DNA of 64,000 nt, taken from the NCBI GenBank assembly GCA_921293015.1, contig OV121090.1, forward strand, positions 2,294,001 through 2,358,000, in the 5' to 3' direction. Below are positions 21,783 through 35,032 of the stretch, one piece after another. The stretch's first letter is position 1, and every line of letters starts with the position of its first letter. This DNA is from Phorcus lineatus. Lineage: Eukaryota > Mollusca > Gastropoda > Trochida > Trochidae. The translations under genes and the position numbers were made by a program. The notes beneath the pieces are model-generated. The model searched no databases. It saw nothing but the letters and a program-made list of their open reading frames with translations, and was not told the DNA's origin.

Positions 21783-22955
21783 AACATACTCTGTGTCACT
21801 TTCAGGTGCTATATACCCACCATACTCTGTGTCACTTTCAGGTGCTTCCCACCATACTCTGTGTCACTTTCAGGTGCTACCTAACATACTCTGTGTCACT
21901 TTCAGGTGCTTCCCAACATACTCTGTGTCACTTTCAGGTGCTATCCACCATACTCTGTGTCACTTTCAGGTGCTACCTAACATACTCTGTGTCACTTTCA
22001 GGTGCTACCCAACATACTCTATGTCACTTTCAGGTGCTATCCACCATACTCTGTGTCACTTTCAGGTGCTACCTAACATACTCTGTGTCACTTTCAGGTG
22101 CTTCCTAACATACTCTGTGTCACTTTCAGGTGCTATCCACCATACTCTGTGTCACTTTCAGGTGCTACCTAACATACTCTGTGTCACTTTCAGGTGCTTC
22201 CCAACATACTCTGTGTCACTTTCAGGTGCTATCCACCATACTCTGTGTCACTTTCAGGTGCTACCTAACATACTCTGTGTCACTTTCAGGTGCTACCTAA
22301 CATACTCTGTGTCACTTTCAGGTGCTACCTAACATACTCTGTGTCACTTTCAGACGCAACCCACCATACTCTGTGTCACTTTCAGGTGCTTCCCACCATA
22401 CTCTGTGTCACTTTCAGGTGCTACCTAACATACTCTGTGTCACTTTCAGACGCAACCCACCATACTCTGTGTCACTTTCAGGTGCTTCCCACCATACTCT
22501 GTGTCACTTTCAGGTGCTACCTAACATACTCTGTGTCACTTTCATGTGCTACCCACCATACTCTGTGTCACTTTCATGTGCTACCTACCATACTCTGTGT
22601 CACTTTCATGTGCTACCTAACATACTCTGTGTCAATTTCAGGTGCTACCTAACATACTCTGTGTCACTTTCAGGTGCTACCCACCATACTCTGTGTCACT
22701 TTCAGGTGCTACCCACCATACTCTGTGTCACTTTCAGGTGCTACCCACCATACTCTGTGTCACTTTCAGGTGCTACCCACCATACTCTGTGTCACTTTCA
22801 GGTGCTTCCCAACATACTCTGTGTCACTTTCAGGTGCTTCCCAACATACTCTGTGTCACTTTCAGGTGCTACCCAACATACTCTGTGTCACTTTCAGGTG
22901 CTACCCACCATACTCTGTGTCACTTTCAGGTGCTTCCCAACATACTCTGTGTCTC
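21783..22955. repeat. 32-bp tandem array (37 copies) with acceptor-like TTTCAG in each unit
   Basis: The unit is CATACTCTGTGTCACTTTCA followed by GGTGCTACCCAC. CATACTCTGTGT recurs from 21785 to 22941: one first interval of 36 bp, then 35 intervals of 32 bp. The last unit changes to CTCTGTGTCTCAGAC. All three plus-strand frames of a 96-bp triple unit lack stops, which explains open frames of up to 234 codons; no protein is inferred. Each unit has the form of a splice acceptor on the plus strand. Confidence 0.95.
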
Positions 22956-22959
22956 AGAC

Positions 22960-25900
22960 AAGAACTTTGGTAACGTGTATGTTCGTTATCTTGGGACCTT
23001 GCATACTGAACAAAGGATTTAACTGAAATTTGTTTTTTAAAACTTATCATACTTTCTTTATATCATCTCAGGTATGCCTGAGTTCCAAAGTGGGACATGT
23101 TTTGGCAAGGGAAGAACCATAATTCTTCTGTAAATGAAAACATACATTCTGACAGCATATCTATCCCTTACGCTCCCCCAGGGCACATGACATATTCATC
23201 CCATGACAAACATGTCACTTTGTATTCATCTCTCATACCCAACTCCCTGGGGAGTACATATGATACGATCAGCTCCCAGATCAACATCAATTTTACTGAC
23301 AGCTCTTGATGGAGACTGCCAAACATGCAAAGCTATGGGAATTCATCTTCTATATTCTTAAAAGGACAGTCCTATCGCTTTATTTTGTTTGGAAACAAAA
23401 CTCAGCAGGAAATTTACATTTCAAAAAGTATGTAATTAGTAAATGATCATTACAGTACCCACTTGACACATTTCACTGACGGTTAAATTTGGGTTGATTT
23501 AGATTTGACAACTACGAATAAATTGCCATTCATCAACACCTCAAGTGTGAAAAGCCTTGCTACCACATTCCAAGGCATTGTTGATTAGCGCTATCATAAA
23601 CCATTTGTAAATGTGTGGATATTATAGGTCAGGTTCTTTAAAGGGTATACTTTTTTCTCAATTTCTTTCACCATTAACCTGCAGGAACTGATTGCACCAT
23701 TATAATGCACTGTGTTCCTGTCAGGTTCTCTGCTTTACCAAATGGAGTGCACCTGAAGCGGAAATCCCCCACCCCTTCTTCATCTTCAGAGTACTATCTT
23801 GTTATTGAGCCCTATATCCACTATCATTAAACACTATCTTTCTGTAAGTAACTCTGTTGTTCCTAATGGAATACAACCTGAAGCAATTATGGCTGATAAT
23901 AAACTCTATTTCTCTATCAACTGATACCCAGAGGCCTTCCCCCGTCATCAAAGACCTCCAAACACCACAGAAAGATATGGGCAATGCACCAAAAGCATCT
24001 TTTATTATTAGAGTACTCTTAAATGTTTATAAACCATATCTCAAAGAGAATGAACCCTCAATTAAGATGCACCTACCGGTACCTTAATGATGCACAGTTC
24101 TTCCCATTAGGATAATGGTTTCCATATTTATTCTTAATTAAACATTTTCCTCTGGCAAAGTGCCATAATTAGCTTTTTTTACTGCAGCCCTATGACTGGA
24201 CCTGTATCTATGCACCAGAATACCTGTTTCTATATATGATATTTGAGTACACATTGCAGCCATATTGACTCAGTAATCCCCGGACATTCAGCTCTGGTTG
24301 CTTCTGGTTCTATTGTTCATAATGGTGGCATCATCGAAGACCAGCAAAAGTAAACAAATATCCAAATTCTCTATAAGTCTTTGAACGACATTTACAATTC
24401 TCAACAGCTTTTTATTGTGTTCTCTGAATGGATACAAATGAACTAAAAATGTACCTAATGACTGGGAACACATAGAGCAAGATTAGTGCAAATGCAATCA
24501 CTCTATCCATGCTTATGACGGAGTAATCTGAATCCAGTTTGTCCTATCTAATTACAGTACTACCTACCAAAACGTTCGTACAAACACATATCTTAATGAT
24601 TTGTAAGTTTTAATGAAAAGTTTATATGAAAGGTGAAATTGAAAGATGAAATATTAAATGATTTCTCACTTCAATCAACAGATGGCCATTACCTTTTGAA
24701 AAAGTTTTATAACACTTTTAAAAATTGTCATTTACTATTTCAAAAAGCAGAGAGACTTTTGATGAATTTGATAATAATATATGACAAAATAAAACTTACC
24801 AAAGGTATATGCACCACATCGAAAGCAATAAATAATGAAATTCCACATTGTTGACAACCGGATCTTTTAACAATTATCGGACCACAGTTCCACACATCCA
24901 ACCAACAGTCTGCACAGTTTGGTTACCACTGTAATCTGGTCGTCAAACCATGAATTATTACAGATGGGGGCTCCATTTAATTAAATTAATAATGCATAAC
25001 CCAATACTCCTATCTGCAAGGCCGATTGACTTGTGTATGGATGTGTAGCGAGAGGAGACGTGAAATTACCGAACATCTCGTGACAAGTATGCAGATGGAG
25101 AGCTCCTAACTCTCGAAGGTCAAGGGTCAAATATGGTGAACCATGTGGAATTGTCTGTGTGATCCTAGCTTAGCTGTGGTCTTTATGAAGGCAAATGTTT
25201 TCATCTTCAGATATTTGTTTTCTTAGTAGTTTTCTGTACCTTTAGTTTAGGAATTTTAGATGAAGAAATGTAAAGATTGAAGATATTTCTGGATTCTTTA
25301 GTGTTTTAGTAGATACTTTGTCATTTCAATGTAAGTTTATAAATTCAAATATGTATGTTGTATATTTATTTAATCATAAGTTAATTTTGTAAGCGGAGTG
25401 ACTAGAAATATAATTTGTATAACAATTTATGGATTACTTCTTTGTAGGGAAATATAAGTTCCATGTTTAAAAACAATTTCCTGATTGCTAGATTCAAGGT
25501 TTTGACATAAATGTAACACTGTTATAGTCGTCATGTTACAACACAGAAGTTGGATGCAAGGTTTGACCATGACTCTATACTCGTTTTCATGAGAATTACC
25601 ACATTGCCTCATAGAGAAATAATTGTTCTGCAGTTTTTTTTAGGTCTTCAACATATATCATTGCAAACAAATATGTTCAGTTCATTTTCTGTGATTTGAA
25701 AAGATAAATTTAAGCTGAAATCAACCAAAGGTCAATATGTACTTTATTTCACTAAAATATTTTCGGTATGCATGATTCATAATTCTTCCTGCATGATCAT
25801 TTATATATAGACAACAGAAGTATATCAAAATTTATTGCATGAAATCTTTGACAAAAGGGAATTTTTATAGATTAATAATAGAAATGAGGCGTATCTTAAC

Positions 25901-28900
25901 AATCTAACTATCTTTCAATCTTGAAGAAATGATGAAAGATGTTGAAGGCATAATTAAAAATGTTGTCCATTAGAAGTTTGGGTGCAATGCCCATCAAAGA
26001 TATGGAAGAAATGATATATGAATTCCAAATGTTTTCCTTGCCTTTTGAAATTGTAAAAGAAAAGGTAGAAATTCTGCATTCGGTTTCTGATTACTATGCA
26101 AAGAATTAAAGAATTTATCCACAAAAGAATGAGATGATTTTTAATCTTTTATATAATGGAATGTTTTATGGGTTGTACCAAACAGAGAGAATATCCTGTC
26201 CCTGCAAATGTTAAAAAAATCTGAGAATTATGCCATAAATAGAATCACAGATTTCCCAAATGATCTCAGTATTCAAATAAGTGCATAAAGTCACCATATA
26301 AAGCCCCATAAACAATAAAGAGTTCATGCACTGAATAAACTTATAAACTTATGCCTAGATCATATGCATCATAAACCCCTCCTTAATTAGCATATCGTGT
26401 CAAAGAAGTTTTCCTCTTTAAACTCTTTAATTGCACAAACCAGAAATGAGGATCGGAAGACGCAATGACAATCATTTTTTTGCTCTTCAGATGAATTAAG
26501 GTGTAATGTAACAATAGGCCACATAGTGGAGACTTGATTGTTGTTGACTGTCTCAAAATCTAATAAGTAAGGACATATTCTTATTTTTTAAATTTTGAGT
26601 TTGTTAGATTATATTTTTCATTTTAGAAATTAAAACATAATATTATGGCAACTAATTTTATTAAATTCTTAAAAATTAAATGTATAAAAGTTCTTTTTGA
26701 ATGAAGGTTATTTGAAATATGAACTGTTGATGATATCATAGCTCTGTGATGACAAAGGAGCATTTTTATAATCTTGTACAATGCAAATGTATGATGCCCT
26801 TTTTCATTGCCATTTTACCCAAAAAAAGATGCCTGGCCGAATGTTGATAGGCCAGACTCTTTAAAACAGCAGTATGAATTCCTGACACAATCCATGTCTC
26901 CCATTTGGCAGGATCATCAAATTTACATCCTCCACTAGAAATCACTAGTGGTAAATTAATAATTGATTAACTGCAAAATCATTGTTATCATCACACCTAT
27001 ATAACCAAGTCACTGGTAGCAACTCTAGCAAATGCTTTCTAATAACCTGAACAATAACCTTTTTATCTTTTAACCCTGACATAAAAAATTCCATTACTAT
27101 TATCAATGTATTAAATGCCTTGGACACTAAGTGAATTAAAGATCGTAATTAAGAACCATGTTTTTGATAACATATGCCAGGGGCACTAGTTGCTGTTCTT
27201 TACAGAATTAAAATTAAGATGTCAATATTTTCACATCGTCTCCCGGTTGTTCACAAAAAAGAAGCTGTTATCCACTTCGTACTGCCTTTCAAAACTTAGA
27301 AATTCAACAAACCTGGTCACCCATCTGATACTACAACAAGACAGATCTTGCTGAACCTCACCTGCAGTGATCTGTATATCATATTACCTTATTGAACGTA
27401 TTAAGTGCCCTTGGTTTTTTAGATACTTGAAAGGAGAGCACACTTATCAAAATTGATTTAAATTAAATATTAGATATTATCAAAAGAAAAAATTTGCCTC
27501 TTTGATATGTTGAAAAATTATTTAATGTTTTTAAAAGTTTGACTTGTCAACATATAGAATAAATAGAAAGTCACTTATGTGCATGATCAAATTGAAATGA
27601 AGCTCGCTGACTAATGGAATTACGAGCAATACTCATGTTTTCAATACAACTGTCTAGCTTTATAACATAGGCAACATTATTAGAAGGGGGCACTAACTAT
27701 TTTGTGCCTTACAAACATGGTTAGAAGTTTTATTATGTTATTAAGGCATATCTGTTTCACAACCATTGTTAGAAGGTTCAAGATAGAAGGCTCTGTCAAA
27801 TAAATGGTGTTCTTTGACCTTGAAGTAGCGGTCTTTTATGAAAATCAACATCTCAGTGCCTAGCAGTTCAGTATAGTGACAATAAACAGGTTACAGTCAA
27901 CCTTGTGATTGTAAAGTGGACAATGGCGTGCTTCAAAGCAGACCCAAGGATAAATATAGGTTGGCAGTGCTTAGTAAATTATTTAACAAATATGCTTATA
28001 AACAGGCCATAGAAGTTTAAATTCAAATGACCATTTTTCATTGACAACTGAAAATAAATATATCATAATTTTGGGATCTAAGAGATAAAGATGAAAAATT
28101 TGCACGGCGATTTTAACTTAACTCAAATCATATTGTATTTTGGATGTTAAATGGACCACATACAAAACTTGGTGAAAAATACTCTTTGTCACTTAAAGCA
28201 CTTCAAAGCATGAGCTTTCTCTATTACTACAGATCGATTCATCTTGTAATAAAGGCATGTGGAATCCTTTATCAACTTATCAACTTATTGGTTACTTCAT
28301 TCTTTCTTACTCTGTATTCATCTTTCATAAGGAGACCTTGAAACTGCTGCACAAAATGCTAAGGTGAACTTAATTTACTACATTTTTATGCCCGTTTTAC
28401 AGTTTTGGTTGAAGCAGCTTATTGGCGTATGCTGTTTCAGACCGATGAGGTACCGAATCAAGTGTAATCCCATCGCGAGTACGAAACACCGGAAATCTAG
28501 TCATCGCAGCGCCGATACTTATGACAGACGCATTCTTCACTGAGTTTACCACCTTTTTGTTATTTCTGTATTTGAAAAAGCGTAAGCTATTAGGTATTTT
28601 CATTGGATATTCAGCTGGGAAATTTTATGTGTTCTTCGTCAGGGCCTTAGCGAAATGACGTGGTAAGGACTAACGCTCGCAAAAAACATAATATTCGGGT
28701 AGGGTAGGGTAATTTGAACTTCATTATTGAGGGCTAGAATGCCTGCAGAGTTCTGAAAATTGTTGCAAACGTCAGGGGAAAGATTTCTGTGAGTGAACTA
28801 TTTGTCCGGTATTTATTACAATTTGCCTTGCAAAAATGAGATTATGATTTTAAGGTTGTTATAAGCAAAGAACACAAGATCATTAAGAAATTATTCATAA

Positions 28901-29490
28901 GATAGATGTACAAATAGAAATGAAGAAGAAACCACTCAATCTGACAGGATTTTGTAGTGAGTGAGTTGGGGTTTAACATGCAACAGGATTTTGTAAACAT
29001 TTCGTTCAAAGTATAGCGGTCTATGTAGACGAGGACATCACAGTGTTCTGGTATAAGATCCATGTTCAATGATCGTGGAGACGTAATAGTACTCAGAATT
29101 AAAGCTAGATATTGATCTATAGAATCATCATGACTTATGATAACATAATAACCAAGTTATCAAAGTAGAAATTGATTTACTAACCGTATTGACAATTGTA
29201 TATGGTCAAACAACTGCTGACAGATTTACTCTCCTAGCTATTTCTAATTGTTCTAATGAACAAGAATAACTAAATGATAAATATAAATTTAGAATAGTAA
29301 ACATACTTTGATAAGTAGCTTCAGACTGTACAATTTGAGACAAGCCATTAGTCATCTTGGATAAAATCTATGAATTTGGGTTGTTGAAAATTTATTTAAT
29401 AACTACTCTTATGGAGACAAACAGGTTCTTATGGATAGTGGACTTCTTTATTGCATCTTGATAATTATGTTTCAAAGAAGTTATTTCTAT
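22960..29490. other. non-coding region with possible conserved islands
   Basis: This is mostly AT-rich single-copy sequence. Segments near 24960-25160 and 26290-26480 have mixed composition and clustered homeobox-like motifs (TTAATTAAATTAATAATGCAT, CCTTAATTAGCATATC) and could be enhancers. A possible small coding segment at 28397-28603 is listed separately. No other gene is supported. Confidence 0.4.
28397..28603 (-). CDS. unrecognised small open frame, 68 codons
   Basis: The frame opens MKIPNSLRFFKYRNNKKVVN, is basic in its first third and ends NKLLQPKL with TAA. It includes the phrase GAAMTRFPVFRTRDGITLDS, whose codons are more G/C-rich and more even than those of the chance frames around it. 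An acceptor-like TTTCCCAG lies about 10 nt upstream of the ATG, so it could be a last exon rather than a single-exon gene; an in-frame stop precedes that site. The upstream sequence is GC-richer (CCACGTCATTTCGCTAAGGC), as in a small promoter or UTR. I do not recognise a family, and it may be chance. Confidence 0.3.
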   Translation of the reverse strand: MKIPNSLRFFKYRNNKKVVNSVKNASVISIGAAMTRFPVFRTRDGITLDSVPHRSETAYANKLLQPKL

Positions 29491-29493
29491 GGC

Positions 29494-29571
<78 letters not shown>
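29494..29571. repeat. AAT trinucleotide microsatellite
   Basis: This is an uninterrupted AAT/TAA run of about 78 bp. It creates an isoleucine-only stretch in one frame, which is an artefact. Confidence 0.98.
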
Positions 29572-29574
<3 letters not shown>

Positions 29575-29810
29575 TATTATTACCCTGAAAGGAATTCATT
29601 TTGTATCATCACAGAGCTGGTGAACATACAGGAAAGACAACACAGGTTACATGTGATACATAAACAAACACAAAGATCATTTAAAAGACGAACGCTGAAA
29701 GGAATGAATGTTATTTACCTCTATTGGTTTTATAACGGGGTAATAAATATCTTTTGCCTGAAGGCAGCTTTTAACAAACTCCAAGTACCATACATGATCT
29801 GGATCTCACA

Positions 29811-30315
29811 ATAGATAGAGGACGGTAATTAAATAGATAGATTATGGTAATAACAATAGAGGACGGTAATTACAATAGATAGAGGACGGTTATTACAATA
29901 GATAGAGGACGGTAATTACAATAGATAGAGGACGGTACTTACTATAGATAGAGGACGGTAATTACAATATAGATAGAGGACGGTAATTACAATAGATAGA
30001 GGACGGTACTTACAATAGATACAGGACGGTTATTAAATAGATAGAGGACGGTAATTACAATAGATAGAGGACAGTGATTACAATAGATAGAGGATGGTAA
30101 TTACAATAGATAGAGTACGGTACTTACTATAGATAGAGGACGGTAATTACAATAGATAGATGATGGTTATTAAATAGATAGAGGACGGTACTTACAATAG
30201 ATACAGGACGGTTATTAAATAGATAGAGGACAGTAATTACAATAGATAGAGGACAGTAATTACAACAGATAGAGGACGGTACTTACTATAGATAGAGGAC
30301 GGTAATTACAATAGC
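29811..30315. repeat. 23-bp tandem array (about 22 copies)
   Basis: The unit is ACAATAGATAGAGGACGGTA followed by ATT, with many small variants (TACTT, TTATTAAATAG, ACAGTAATT). It is more degenerate than the other arrays in the window, so it is older or less homogenised. Confidence 0.93.
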
Positions 30316-31490
30316 ACTTACACAGATCTCTTTGATGACTATGGTAATGGACGCTTCATGAAGACAAACAAAGTAACACCATGTATAATTGTTATCTCTC
30401 TAAGTGAAACGCTATACGACATGGATGAAGGGAATTTCACAATGGTGTTGCAAGTTTATACATACAAATGTATTTTGCTTGATTGGTTCGAATTAAACCA
30501 AATACGTGTAAAAACCTCATTACAACACTAACAGATTTCAGAACACGATCACATTGTGCAATGAAGATAATGGACATGTTTGTATAGTTTTCTATTTCAA
30601 CATGTGCAACAATTCTTGTGTTGAAATGTAGAATCATCATTTTGGTGGAAATGAAGAATGATTTTATCCAATGCAACATAGATAATTTTATTGTTTTCTA
30701 AAAAAGAAATGTTGAATGTTGGTTTGAAATGGTCGTTTCTCGCTAACAACCTTGACTTTTTGAATATTTTGTATTTATTTGTTTATTTATCTCAACATTG
30801 CACTTATTACAAATCTATACAAAGCAGAATAAATAATACTATTTTCTATATATCATTTGACATTTATTTAAAATATACAAAATCTGATATCAAAATGTAT
30901 TTGCTGCAAGTTTTATACTCTACAAGAAGATATACAATACATACATTTATTACTTTATTATTGTTAATTTACAAGAGCTAATATCTTACACACAGCTTTA
31001 TGATGTAAACTTCAGATAACTGTATAATTATAGTCATTGATATTTGATGTTCATGATGATTGGAAGGTTTTCTGTCAATATTTCCAAACATATGACACAT
31101 TTTTATCTCTATACAAAGTCGTAAATCTGGGGACAGTTAAAAAATATATTTTACCAGTCCACATGATAATTGAAAAATTTTATGAAACAAGAGAGTGATT
31201 TCGTATTTAAAGAACAGATTTAAAAAAATATATTTTTAAACAAGACTGAGTTAAGTATTGTATTCAATACTTTCTGAATTATATCATAGAATGTTGATAA
31301 AAAAAAAAAATCGCTAACATGACAAATTACCATTACGGCAGCATTTCTTACATGTTTTATTTGTTAAAATTTTCTTAATTATAACTTGTTCATGGAAATA
31401 ACTTTTCTTGAAGAAAATAGGAAATTTATGGATTAACAACTTCTTTATTGCAAAGAGATGTGACGTTTCGGTGTAGATACTAACACCGTT
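30316..31490. other. non-coding, nothing recognised
   Basis: This AT-rich sequence has only short frames of random composition. Confidence 0.6.
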
Positions 31491-31494
31491 ATCA

Positions 31495-31670
31495 AGCAAG
31501 TGATACATAGAGGATACTAAACGACCTTCCATTTAATACTATTTTTATTAACGAGTTAATGATTAAGTATAAAACGAGCGAAAGCGAGTTTGATACCAAA
31601 TCATGAACGAGTTTAATAAAAATAGTATAAAATAGAAGGAAGTTTAGTATTCTGTTTATTACTTGACCTC
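31495..31670. mobile_element. fold-back MITE of about 175 bp
   Basis: An imperfect palindrome covers the whole interval. CAAGTGATACATAGAGGATA near 31498 pairs with the tail ending ATTCTGTTTATTACTTG, and ATACTATTTTTATTAACGAG pairs with its inverted partner before TATAAAATAGAAGG. The centre holds AACGAGCGAAAGCGAG. It is non-coding. A CRE-rich block follows at once, the same order as in the element at 17.96-18.4 kb. Confidence 0.75.
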
Positions 31671-31734
31671 AGTTATCAAGCATTATTACCGAAAGTGTAC
31701 TGAACGAAGCATTTCCGCGACTAAGCCGCCATTG

Positions 31735-31865
31735 AGACGTCGGTGCCAAGATTGTGACGTCACAACCACACAATATTATGACGTCATACGGGGAGCGGTA
31801 TTACACTAGTTTAATATCGCCGTATAAATATTACACTGCGGTATCTTACACGGGCGAGTAATAAT
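31735..31865. promoter_or_regulatory. GC-richer block with two perfect CRE palindromes
   Basis: TGACGTCA occurs at 31755-31762 and 31779-31786, with a further GACGTC at 31735-31740. After it come repeated ATTACACT and GCGGTAT words (31800-31850). TGACGTCA is the binding site of CREB/ATF factors. Here it may simply be part of a transposable element next to the hairpin, so regulatory use is only possible. Confidence 0.35.
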
Positions 31866-34800
31866 GAAGGTTAATAGCAATAACTTTTCTTCATGGCCAG
31901 GTTAACTATCTGATAATGAGTAGTTGCATGAGTATGCGTCATGTTTCAAGCAATTATTTCATACAGCTGGCCATTTAATTGTGAACTCCACCTCTTATTC
32001 AATCGAAAAAGGAGAATAAATTCCTGTCTCTTAACAGCACTCTTTACATTTGTCAAAGAACTTTTCTGACCGTAAGTTAAAATATATTATCACATCACTA
32101 GAGACAAACCAGTCTTCTATTGTCCAATTTCAAATATAAAACTTCCAAGGAGATCATTTTCCATCAAAATTATGAACCATTAACACTGAACAGACACTAC
32201 AAAGTTTATTAAAATAAGGTCTCGGCTTTAATAAAAAATTATAGATTAAACTTTGCAGACTGTAATTGTATTAATGTTATGTAATAATTTTATATCAATT
32301 GATCAACATTCTGTAATGACTTCATTGATTTATTAATAACTTTTAGGATTCAACAAACAATCTTCACTTTTGAAGTGAAACACTGTGCAGACACTCGTTT
32401 CACTCATATTGTCAAATATGATCCATAATTAGAGATGAAAGGGGACGCTGTTTATCATGAAGCCAAAGTTAATGGGTGAAGTCCAAGGAGCGACAGCCGG
32501 GGGTAGGTCTCATTAGAAGAAGCCAAACTAGGGCTGTGAAGATTATTTGTGCTCATCAGTCCTTTACCAACTAGAGACAGGACAAGGGATGCAAGATTGG
32601 GGAAATAAGCCCCATTATGTATTCTGCTCCTTGTGGCAGCATGAGTTGTAGGGAGAGTGAAGAGACACCCAAACACCCAAATTTCAATAATAATGATAAC
32701 AATAATAATAATAAAAATAATGAAAATGACGACGACCATGATGATGATGATAGCGGTCAACTGAGCAGTACACAGGACAACGTGCCACTAATAATTATGA
32801 TGTTATCTTGTGGCATCAAAACTGCATCAAAATTCATGACGTTTTTTAAGTCTACAGTTTTCGCCTAAGAAAATGATAGACTCTACTTCAATGAAGCCAA
32901 AATCATCCCACATACTTTCAGGTTTGAAAAACTATGTTTGTGTTAAGTGTTAGTCACTTATTTCTCACAATAACATTGTCTTTCAGACCTTCAAATAAAT
33001 CTTGATTTGCTAAACAAATTATACTTTCAGTATCATCTGCTCTGTGTTGAGTCTTTATACAATTCATACAAGGGACAGCAGTTATAACTAAAACATTAAA
33101 ACCACCTAGCAACATAGGCTGATCCAGGGAGTTAGAAAGGCGGCTTTCATTTTTTGGGTTCAACATTTTAACAGTCAATGTTTGAACAACTTTGAACCCA
33201 CTTTGAATATTTGACTTTGTGTTATTAATGGACATAGGTAATAGATAAATCTTGTCTTTCTTACACATTTAGTCAACTATTTCATTTTCTTTAATTCTTT
33301 TGTTGTGCATTGCCCAATGGGTAAGGCTTCAGCACTCAGAGGGTTAACTAGCCACGTCAGTCATTTCTGTTGGAAAACAACTAGAATCAACAGTAGGAAT
33401 AGGAATTGGATGTTATCATCTCTCAGTTGGACACCAGACATGAGATTTATTTTCTTGTCACTAATTTTGAAGACAATGTGTGTTTTATACTAAAATTGCA
33501 CATCAATTCTAAAAATCAGTGACTTCCATCAGAGTTGCTAGTTTCCTGTAATGGATTATCAGAGAAGGGTCACATGGCTAGTTGCTATGTTGTAGACATC
33601 ACTCAGAACAATGACTGCAATTTTGGTCTTTTGAGAGTTTCGAATCGATGCTCCTCAACCTCACTCCCTCACACCTCACCCTCATTCCCTCACCCTCATT
33701 CCCTCACACCTCACCCTCATCCCCTCACACCTCACCCCACTTATCTTTTAGGGGTAGACAAAATGTTCAGGGTTCAAATGGGCAATCTCATCTTTAACAC
33801 CTAGAATTGAGTTTGGCAGCTGCTCAATATGAAATACCAGAATCTGTTTTGAGAAAATACTTCATAAGACCTAAAACAATAATTGAAAAAGCAGATAAAC
33901 CCCCAAGTTGTTGCATGGCAATGGCAGGTATTGAGTACATAGAGGTTTCATACAAACATGTCCTTGCATTCAATTATCTGTATCAGCAGTAACAGCAGTT
34001 CCAGAGCCTAGACAACAGAATCAAATTAAGAAGAACGATGCTCATCAGGAATAAGCTTAGATATAGGTTAACTATGCATAAATGGGTCACTGAATGCAGT
34101 GGAAACAGTAGTTCACTGATTTGAGGTTTGAGTAATCGTACAGCAAAACCAGTGTACAAACAGCCACAACGATTGTCACTGTATACAACCCCAAGTTAAT
34201 ACTGGCAATGGCCTCCTTACATATAATTTGAGAATGTTGATAATCATGGAAATATTCTTCAGTATTTCTACTTTGAATCAGCAGTTTGATCTGAGGGAAG
34301 GGTAATTATACCGCCAGCCTAGTATTCCAGTTGCAGAATTTGCAAAAAAGGTTCACATTTTCAATTTTGTTTAACATTCCAAAAAGTGGAGGAGGTGGAG
34401 GGGTGGGGGTCAAAACCCCAAAATCTGCCGCAGAAAGTCTACACACAGGAAATACTATGTACTGTTCAAAAACAAAAATGAAATACAGGCAATAACATCA
34501 GATAAAATAATAGACACATCATTGAATTGATACTGCAGGATTTCTGCAAGCAAACTTCAAGACATTAGAAGATCCGTGCAATTGTTTTTAATAGAAATAC
34601 AAACAGTGATTGTGTTTCTATTGACATTCAATAGTGGACAAACCTAGTCGTGAAATAGATTGATTAGAATATACATAAAACATTACATTTCATTAGCTTC
34701 AGTGAAAGTAGACATTATGGGTGTGTACTGTATGTAATAAATCAATAAGTATGGTTGAGTAACTAACAAACAATTCTACTTGGCTTGTCTAGATGTGGAG

Positions 34801-34869
34801 TTATGTTTCATATAAGTAGATGCCTTCTCAACCCTAGTTTAAACATTTTCAAAAAACTTAGTTCTTTTT
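31866..34869. other. non-coding with minor simple repeats
   Basis: A pyrimidine-rich repeat on the theme CCTCACCCTCATTCC runs from about 33658 to 33740. Short AAT/GAT-rich tracts occur at 32690-32755, and a G-rich stretch (GGAGGAGGTGGAGGGGTGGG) at 34389-34410. No gene or transposon was recognised. Confidence 0.5.
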
Positions 34870-35032
34870 TATGGAAGCGTATTGCTGCCAGCAGTGAGAA
34901 AAATTTACAAAAGTTCTAATTAGATGATACTTTCATCTAATTAGATGATAGTTTCATCTAATTAAATAAAAGTATCATCTAATTAGAACTTTAGTAAATT
35001 TTTCTCACTGCTGGCAGCAATGTGCTTCCATA
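34870..35032. mobile_element. fold-back MITE of 163 bp
   Basis: The left end TATGGAAGCGTATTGCTGCC and the right end GGCAGCAATGTGCTTCCATA are inverted. Complementarity continues through CAGCAGTGAGAAAAATTTAC and GTTCTAATTAGATGATAC almost to the centre. Inside, TCATCTAATTAGATGATA-like words repeat. It has no coding capacity. Confidence 0.88.

Noticed and set aside
21749-23026. Overlapping plus-strand frames of 99 to 234 codons
   Set aside because: The 32-bp unit is stop-free in all frames, and there is no start context, flanking exon or non-repeat coding sequence.
23097-23309. 70-codon frame downstream of the 32-bp array
   Set aside because: It has no recognisable domain, no splice support and no clear codon bias.
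29431-29814. 127-codon frame with a long isoleucine run
   Set aside because: The isoleucine run is the AAT microsatellite, and the flanks are not protein-like.
33301-33350. tRNA-like or SINE head (CCCAATGGGTAAGGCTTCAG)
   Set aside because: It has no B-box, no cloverleaf and no SINE body; the resemblance is too weak.
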